Assembly: GCF_012927205.1 (NCBI RefSeq)
Contig: NZ_JABBGC010000001.1
Location: 496,001-560,000, forward strand
DNA from: Chitinophaga fulva
GTDB taxonomy: Bacteria > Bacteroidota > Bacteroidia > Chitinophagales > Chitinophagaceae
Direction: 5' to 3'
DNA length: 64,000 nt
Part shown: positions 59,262-64,000 of the stretch, piece after piece
Numbering within the stretch: position 1 is the stretch's first letter
Layout of the letters: every line of letters starts with the position of its first letter
The notes under the pieces: generated by a model
What the model saw: the letters and a program-made list of their open reading frames with translations, nothing else
What the model was told of the DNA's origin: nothing
Database searches by the model: none
Position numbers and translations under genes: made by a program

Positions 59262-62200
59262 TTAACGGATAATCAGCAACCAGCCTTTGTTTTTAGCGAC
59301 CGGTATCTGCGCGTCTTTCGCAAACGTGCGCCCCTCCTGGAAATTACGTACAGCCGGCGCAGTTATCACTGCCTTCGCAGGATCTATGCCCAATGCTTTC
59401 CAGTCGATATTCAACTTCACCGTAGTATCTTCTTTTGCCCAGCTGGCGAGGGATATCAATACTGCACCATCTTTCTTGTAAATAGTTGCCGGCACCTGTG
59501 GATTATTGGTTTTAACCGGATTATTATCTACCCAATACCCAATCATTTTAGTGCCCTGCATCCCGAAATCATCCCATACTTTCCAGATAGGCCGTGGATC
59601 TGCATTATCAGACCATGGCATGCGGCTGGTCATGCCGTAAACCATGCCCCTCCACGGATTACCGCCATCCTGCAACATTTCGCCCATGAGGCCAAAAGGA
59701 ATGCCACTCACTTCTGTGAGGAAGAAATCAGGACTGTTGTTTTCATAATCAAAGTACTCACCAAACCAAAGCCTGTTCAGATAAGGGAAATGTTCCATGT
59801 AGAGCATGCCGCTGTTGATGAAACCATCAGATTTATTATACTGATTGGCGGAGTGCAGGTCAATAAGACCCGGGTGTCCGTCTTTCGTGAGCACTCTTTT
59901 AATACGCTTCATCGTCACCCGGTCGAAGGCCACATCATCCAGGTAGATACCGTCGATGCCCACATTTTGCACCAGCCAGTTCATGCCTTCCACATAGTAG
60001 TTGTGCCAGCGGTTCATACCACTGTTGATAATAGCAGCATCCTTGAACTCCGGCACAAACCACGCCGCGATATAATCACTGTCGACGTGTTCCTGCAGCC
60101 AGGAGAAGCCGCCGCCTTTGCCAGGGCTATACACTTCATGGCCCAAACTGCGCAGCGGGAAGGTTTCCCAGGCATGGTTGGACAATTCGCGCACCGTGTT
60201 ATATATTTTTACCTTCAGTCCTTTCTGATGGGCGGCATCAATATAATCCTTCATCTTCTTCCATTCAATGAACGGATAGTTGATCCATGGATTGATATCA
60301 TTGCCATGGTGGATATTGACCACCGTGGCGCCGGTAGCTTTGATGCTGTCCAGGCTGTTGTATTTATGATAGAAACGGGTGCTCCACTGGAAGTCGGTAT
60401 TGATGGGATGGAACGGTGTAATGATCAGATGGAAATTAAAATACAGCGTATCCCCCTTATGCAACATACGCTCACCACTATACGCGTTTACCAGGATCGC
60501 TTTTCCCTTCTCCCCGACAGTGATACCGCCTTTATCACCATTACCCCATGAAACGGGCAACAGTAAAGGTTTCTGGAGATAAAAATTAGTATTAAGCGGT
60601 CTTACGTAGTGCTCATCGCGAAGTGTAAACTGCAGGCCTGCGTTGACATCGCCGAGCCAGGCGCCGTCCTGGTTTTTATGTTGCACGTCCCACTTCCAGT
60701 CGATTTTTTCCGGGCGGAGGCCACCTTTCTGATTGAGGCCCATCATGTATTTAGCCGCTCCCTTTTCGAAAGGCAGATGAAGCGTGATATCTTTCAGCGC
60801 CACATCTTCCAGTGCGGTCACTTTCACGGTATAGTCCATGTAGCCATCGAATTCGAGTGCTGCCTGTACGTCCATTTGCAGGCCAGTGGTGGTATTGGTA
60901 GCTTTCCAGCTGATTTTGCCGGCTTCGCGGCTGGTGATCTGCCAGCCATTATTTTTCCATTTCAGGTCTTTACCGTCTGCTGCCGCGATGAAGTGGAAGT
61001 GTACCGGTTCTGTAAAGATGTTCTTAGCCTGATTGGACAGGGATGTCATTTCAGGGGTGAAGAAAGTCTGTATCTGTGCCGGGAAACCATCTTTATGGAT
61101 GCCCACCTTACGCCCCAGCAGGCTGATGACACTGTCTTTCATCTCCAGTGGCGTGTAAGGAGCGATAACAGCATTATCCTGTGCCAGCATAGAGTTGAGC
61201 CACTTCAGCCGGGTTTGTTTCCATGGTTCGTTAAACCCGCTGTTGACCGCCGTTTTGCCCGTCACGGTGAGCGTTAGCCTTACCGGCATGGCAGGCATGC
61301 CTTCCGGGTGAACGGTGACCACGCCTTTATATACGCCCGGAGCGGCATCAGCCGGCACGTCGATACCACACCAAATGGCTTGTATGGCGCCTTCCGGAAC
61401 ATTGACTGTAGCCGTAAAAGGCTGTGCGTCATAAGTAGTTCCGTGTGTATTGATGCAATGCAGCTGCGATGCCGGAATAGTTTTTCCATCCGCTGTTTTA
61501 AGGTCGTTGAAGTTGATTTGCAGTTGCTTCAACGAATGCAACGCATAGATTCCCAGCTGGAAGGAATAGTACTCCCCTTTGTCGGCCTGACCGGCAAAGG
61601 ACTGTGAAGGTCCCTGCTGTATCCAGCGTTGCGGCAGGTCGCGGGTCATCCGGATGGGGAAAGCGCGGTCTTCGGGAAATACGAGGTAGCCGGCGCCGGG
61701 ATGCCTCAGCAGCAGCTGTTTCATTTCAGCGGCTGTGGCTATCACTTCCATCGGATAAAAAGTATTGAAGGTATCGATGGCCTCCAGCTCTTTTACCGTG
61801 GTATTAGGTTTGGGCGGAACAGCGATGTTTTTCGCCCAGCTGCTGCTGCCGGCGAGTTCCGCTGACAGGTATACGCCTTTAGGGTAGTTGGCCCTTCCTT
61901 CGTTTTTATAAGGGAGATAATAGATGTAATAGGTTCCTTTGCCGGACACCGGATCAAAGACGATGTCGCCCTGCTCGCGGTTGACAGACACGGGAAATAC
62001 ATTGCTGACCGGTAGTTTGGTCTGCGCGTCCTGCACGATGATACGTTTTAGTTCCGGGTGCTCGTCACGGCGGCGCCATGGAATAACGACGCGGGCAGGC
62101 CCGGCTGTACCGTTGAAAGTCACTACTGCCCGGTGATTACCGAGAGAATCGGCATCCCAGTTATTGTTGCCGGCGGTATACTTTACCTGCTGGGCGTTGG

Positions 62201-62285
62201 CGGCGCCGAGGAAGGCAAAGGTGAAACCTGCCAGCATCATGCCTTTCCGCACGAGGCGGTCATGGTGTTTAGGTTGATACATCAA
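59262..62285 (-). CDS. Large glycoside-hydrolase-like protein (GH123_N/DUF6067-type)
   Basis: A 1007-residue exported protein (leader RKGMMLAGFTFAFLGAANAQ; a shorter start at the internal Met-Met is possible). The N-terminal half is beta-sandwich rich, with IWCGIDVPADAAPGVYKGVVTV near residue 310-331, as in GH123_N/DUF6067 proteins. The C-terminal half looks like a TIM barrel (about 630-900): FRFYHKY-like entry STRFYHKYNSLDSIKATG, VNIHHGNDINPW, QKGLKVKIYNTVRELS, NVGIDGIYLDDVAFDR with two adjacent Asp, and FLTEVSGIPFG. Asp-Asp in IYLDDVAF is the best catalytic candidate. It is the third gene of a susC-susD-hydrolase locus, so it probably degrades a glycan captured by SusCD. The substrate is unknown. 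Confidence 0.8.
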   Translation of the reverse strand: MMYQPKHHDRLVRKGMMLAGFTFAFLGAANAQQVKYTAGNNNWDADSLGNHRAVVTFNGTAGPARVVIPWRRRDEHPELKRIIVQDAQTKLPVSNVFPVSVNREQGDIVFDPVSGKGTYYIYYLPYKNEGRANYPKGVYLSAELAGSSSWAKNIAVPPKPNTTVKELEAIDTFNTFYPMEVIATAAEMKQLLLRHPGAGYLVFPEDRAFPIRMTRDLPQRWIQQGPSQSFAGQADKGEYYSFQLGIYALHSLKQLQINFNDLKTADGKTIPASQLHCINTHGTTYDAQPFTATVNVPEGAIQAIWCGIDVPADAAPGVYKGVVTVHPEGMPAMPVRLTLTVTGKTAVNSGFNEPWKQTRLKWLNSMLAQDNAVIAPYTPLEMKDSVISLLGRKVGIHKDGFPAQIQTFFTPEMTSLSNQAKNIFTEPVHFHFIAAADGKDLKWKNNGWQITSREAGKISWKATNTTTGLQMDVQAALEFDGYMDYTVKVTALEDVALKDITLHLPFEKGAAKYMMGLNQKGGLRPEKIDWKWDVQHKNQDGAWLGDVNAGLQFTLRDEHYVRPLNTNFYLQKPLLLPVSWGNGDKGGITVGEKGKAILVNAYSGERMLHKGDTLYFNFHLIITPFHPINTDFQWSTRFYHKYNSLDSIKATGATVVNIHHGNDINPWINYPFIEWKKMKDYIDAAHQKGLKVKIYNTVRELSNHAWETFPLRSLGHEVYSPGKGGGFSWLQEHVDSDYIAAWFVPEFKDAAIINSGMNRWHNYYVEGMNWLVQNVGIDGIYLDDVAFDRVTMKRIKRVLTKDGHPGLIDLHSANQYNKSDGFINSGMLYMEHFPYLNRLWFGEYFDYENNSPDFFLTEVSGIPFGLMGEMLQDGGNPWRGMVYGMTSRMPWSDNADPRPIWKVWDDFGMQGTKMIGYWVDNNPVKTNNPQVPATIYKKDGAVLISLASWAKEDTTVKLNIDWKALGIDPAKAVITAPAVRNFQEGRTFAKDAQIPVAKNKGWLLIIR

Positions 62286-62370
62286 TGATTATTTTACTTT
62301 TTTCATATGGTCACTGCGGGGTTGAATTTACGCAGGATGGTGGTTATTTTCATGGATAATTATATAAATG

Positions 62371-62397
62371 GGAAAGCCCCGTGGTGCGGGGCTTTCC
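62371..62397 (-). terminator. Hairpin between susD and the hydrolase gene
   Basis: GGAAAGCCCCG (62371-62381) pairs with CGGGGCTTTCC (62387-62397) around a 5-nt loop. The T-tract on the minus strand is broken, so it may lower expression of the hydrolase relative to susD rather than end the transcript. Confidence 0.65.
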
Positions 62398-62406
62398 GGC
62401 TGTCGG

Positions 62407-63891
62407 TTATTGTATCGGGTTCTGTACCAGGTTAGGGTCCAGCAGGATTTCCGATTCAGGAATGAAGTGTACCACCCTCGCATCGGTGTATTTGATGGTT
62501 TGCGGATGCTCCGGCTGTACACCGGGATAATCGCGGAAAACATTCTTGTTGTTGCGGAACAGATCGAACACGCGATGTGTTTCGAATGCCAGTTCCAGAC
62601 GGCGCTCGTCCAGCACCACATCCAGTACGGAGGTATATCCCAGCATGTTGGTGGCGGAGAACAGGGCGTTGCCGCTCAGACCCGCGCGGGTACGGAGGAG
62701 GTTCACATCATCCAGCACCTCCTGGGTTTTGCCCATCTTGGCATTGGCTTCCGCGCGGATCAGGTACATTTCCGCCAGCCGCATTACTACCGGGGAACTC
62801 AGGGTTGGTACGTTATCCTGATTAGAATACTTCAGGATATACCATTTTTCTACGTTGTTGCGTTTTGCCATCACCTTTTTCCCGTTGGCATCAACAGAAT
62901 CCTGTCCAGACTTTGCTTTCAGGTATACCGGCTGAACAAAGGCATGCCGTACATCTTCCGGATATTTGTCCAGCAGCTTACGGTAGGCTTCTGACGCATA
63001 CATCTCACCATATCCCATACCACCCGGCGACATATAATACATGGAACCGATGGAACTCCAGGTCCGATCGTCTTGCAGTGTATGATGGATGGCGAAGATG
63101 GTCTCATCATTGTTCTCATTGCTCTTCGTGAAGTAACGGGGCAGCTCCGCAGTAGCAAGCAATTTGTAGCCTCCCTTGGTAATCACGGAGTCAGCATATA
63201 TAGCTGCTGAATCGTTACGGCCCATATAGAGGTATGTTCTTGCCAACAGTGCCATAGCGGCATTTTTCGTAGCATAACTGTTGGTATTCTCATTGTTCAT
63301 CAACGCTTTGGCGCGGGAAAGATCAGCCACCAGCTGGGCATATACTTCTTTCACCGTATTCCGTTTAGGCATCGCCGTTATATCGTATTTGGTAACAACG
63401 GGAACACCTAAATTGGTTTCCGGGCTTTGGCTATATGGCCGGCCGAAAGAGCGTACCAGCGCAAAGTGAACAAATGCGCGGATGAACAGATTTTCACCGA
63501 TCAGTTGATTTACGGCTGGTGACTTGCCCTCCGGCATTACCTCCAGCAGCCTGTTACAACCATTAACCGCTTTATATCCCATACGCCACATCTGGCCGGT
63601 ATTGCCCTGATTGGTAAGATGGCCGTAAGTGTAAGAATAAAACAGCGGGTCGGTAGTGGCGCCGCTCAACGCTACGTCATCGCTGGGAAACTCTCCCATC
63701 TGGAAGTAGTTGCGGGTGAAGTTTTCCTCTTTGAGCAAGGCATAATTGCCCGCGGTAGCGGCAGGCCATTTGGTTTCATCTTTCAGTACACCGTCGTCCG
63801 GTATAGCGCTGTATGGTTCTTTATTGAGCGAACAGGAGGCAGTAAAAGCCACCAGTGAAAGCCCTGCAATATATTTAGTTATCTGCTTCAT
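62407..63891 (-). CDS. susD: RagB/SusD family nutrient-binding lipoprotein
   Basis: A 494-residue outer-membrane lipoprotein with leader KQITKYIAGLSLVAFTASC, lipid Cys at 20, and NKEPYSAIPDDGVL, a typical SusD start. The TPR-like helices characteristic of SusD follow (GENLFIRAFVHFALVRSFGRPY near residues 131-153, ATKNAAMALLARTYLYMGR near 208-226, VVMRLAEMYLIRAEANAKMG near 371-390), and the C-terminal LDERRLELAFETHRVFDLFR near 434-453. SusD caps the SusC channel and binds glycans. The susC gene ends 24 nt upstream. Confidence 0.96.
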   Translation of the reverse strand: MKQITKYIAGLSLVAFTASCSLNKEPYSAIPDDGVLKDETKWPAATAGNYALLKEENFTRNYFQMGEFPSDDVALSGATTDPLFYSYTYGHLTNQGNTGQMWRMGYKAVNGCNRLLEVMPEGKSPAVNQLIGENLFIRAFVHFALVRSFGRPYSQSPETNLGVPVVTKYDITAMPKRNTVKEVYAQLVADLSRAKALMNNENTNSYATKNAAMALLARTYLYMGRNDSAAIYADSVITKGGYKLLATAELPRYFTKSNENNDETIFAIHHTLQDDRTWSSIGSMYYMSPGGMGYGEMYASEAYRKLLDKYPEDVRHAFVQPVYLKAKSGQDSVDANGKKVMAKRNNVEKWYILKYSNQDNVPTLSSPVVMRLAEMYLIRAEANAKMGKTQEVLDDVNLLRTRAGLSGNALFSATNMLGYTSVLDVVLDERRLELAFETHRVFDLFRNNKNVFRDYPGVQPEHPQTIKYTDARVVHFIPESEILLDPNLVQNPIQ

Positions 63892-63915
63892 GATAATATC
63901 TTTTTTTGCACCCTG

Positions 63916-64000
63916 TTAAAAATTGATTTCAAGTCCGGCAAACCACTTGGTACTGAAGGGATATTTAGTCCCGTTGATACCACGGTCGTCTACTTCCGGA
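63916..64000 (-). CDS. susC: SusC/RagA TonB-dependent receptor, C-terminal end (partial)
   Basis: On the minus strand the last 26 residues before a TAA at 63918-63916 read ...VDDRGINGTKYPFSTKWFAGLEINF. The PFSTKWFAGLEINF ending, with terminal Phe after alternating strand residues, is the usual end of SusC outer-membrane receptors, and susD follows 24 nt downstream as always. The rest of the protein, typically about 1000 residues, lies beyond the window. Confidence 0.9.
   Translation of the reverse strand, partial: PEVDDRGINGTKYPFSTKWFAGLEINF

Noticed and set aside
59145..60551. 468-codon plus-strand ORF antisense to the PUL hydrolase and overlapping the SMP-30 end
   Set aside because: Runs through a terminator and the coding sequence of two supported genes; product is His/Ile/Val-rich without domains.

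Overview
The window comes from a Bacteroidota chromosome, most likely a Chitinophaga-type member of the Chitinophagaceae. The evidence is a SusC/SusD pair, -7 promoter boxes of the TAnnTTTG type, the long plant-like form of IspG, a bTHX ribosomal protein, a methionine synthase split into two genes, a Bat (VWA/TPR) gene pair, and many lipoproteins whose cysteine lies in a short hydrophobic leader. Genes are dense on both strands. No rRNA, tRNA, CRISPR array, transposase or phage gene was recognised, so this looks like ordinary chromosome with small accessory loci.

Layout. 1-766: 5' part of carB (minus). 1153-2990: a compact plus-strand cassette of a 79-residue CxxC peptide, a DUF692/MNIO iron oxidase and a partner protein. 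This is the most likely under-described system here. 3038-5595: MFS transporter and DeoR regulator (minus), divergent from a 5'(3')-deoxyribonucleotidase across a striking 10-bp phased repeat. 5636-6972: double-HTH regulator and a small unknown gene. 7256-10222: acs and an alpha/beta hydrolase. 10409-14036: L,D-transpeptidase and a large M16 peptidase. 14205-17145: ECF sigma, double-domain anti-sigma-like protein, beta-barrel and small lipoprotein. 17531-21813: kbl, a class D beta-lactamase, batB and batC.

22330-30984: AraC and LysR regulators, ispG, two GNATs, an MBL hydrolase, a lipocalin-like lipoprotein, and a second ECF sigma operon followed by two paralogous membrane proteins. 31130-36745: acyl-CoA transferase, an LpxR-like outer-membrane deacylase, lipoproteins, an SRPBCC protein and recR. 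36867-37235: a tiny Cys-rich ORF and a small gene on the minus strand. 37494-43294: split metH, exonuclease III, DUF4286, HU and bTHX. 43397-49095: pdxH, a DUF3298 lipoprotein, pyrH, and the rplM-rpsI-rpsB-tsf translation operon, in which S2 has an unusual RG-rich tail. 49482-56919: YugP-type peptidase, radA, comF, glutathione peroxidase, lipoprotein, holB and a RicT/PSP1 protein. 57106-64000: YejK-type nucleoid protein, an SMP-30 protein, and a minus-strand polysaccharide utilization locus (susC end, susD, large glycoside-hydrolase-like enzyme).

Intergenic space holds many long perfect inverted repeats. Most act as terminators between convergent genes. At least two (19744-19853 and 43297-43377) share arm sequence and look like a dispersed repeat family. 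All functional calls are by reading of motifs and order; no database search was possible.
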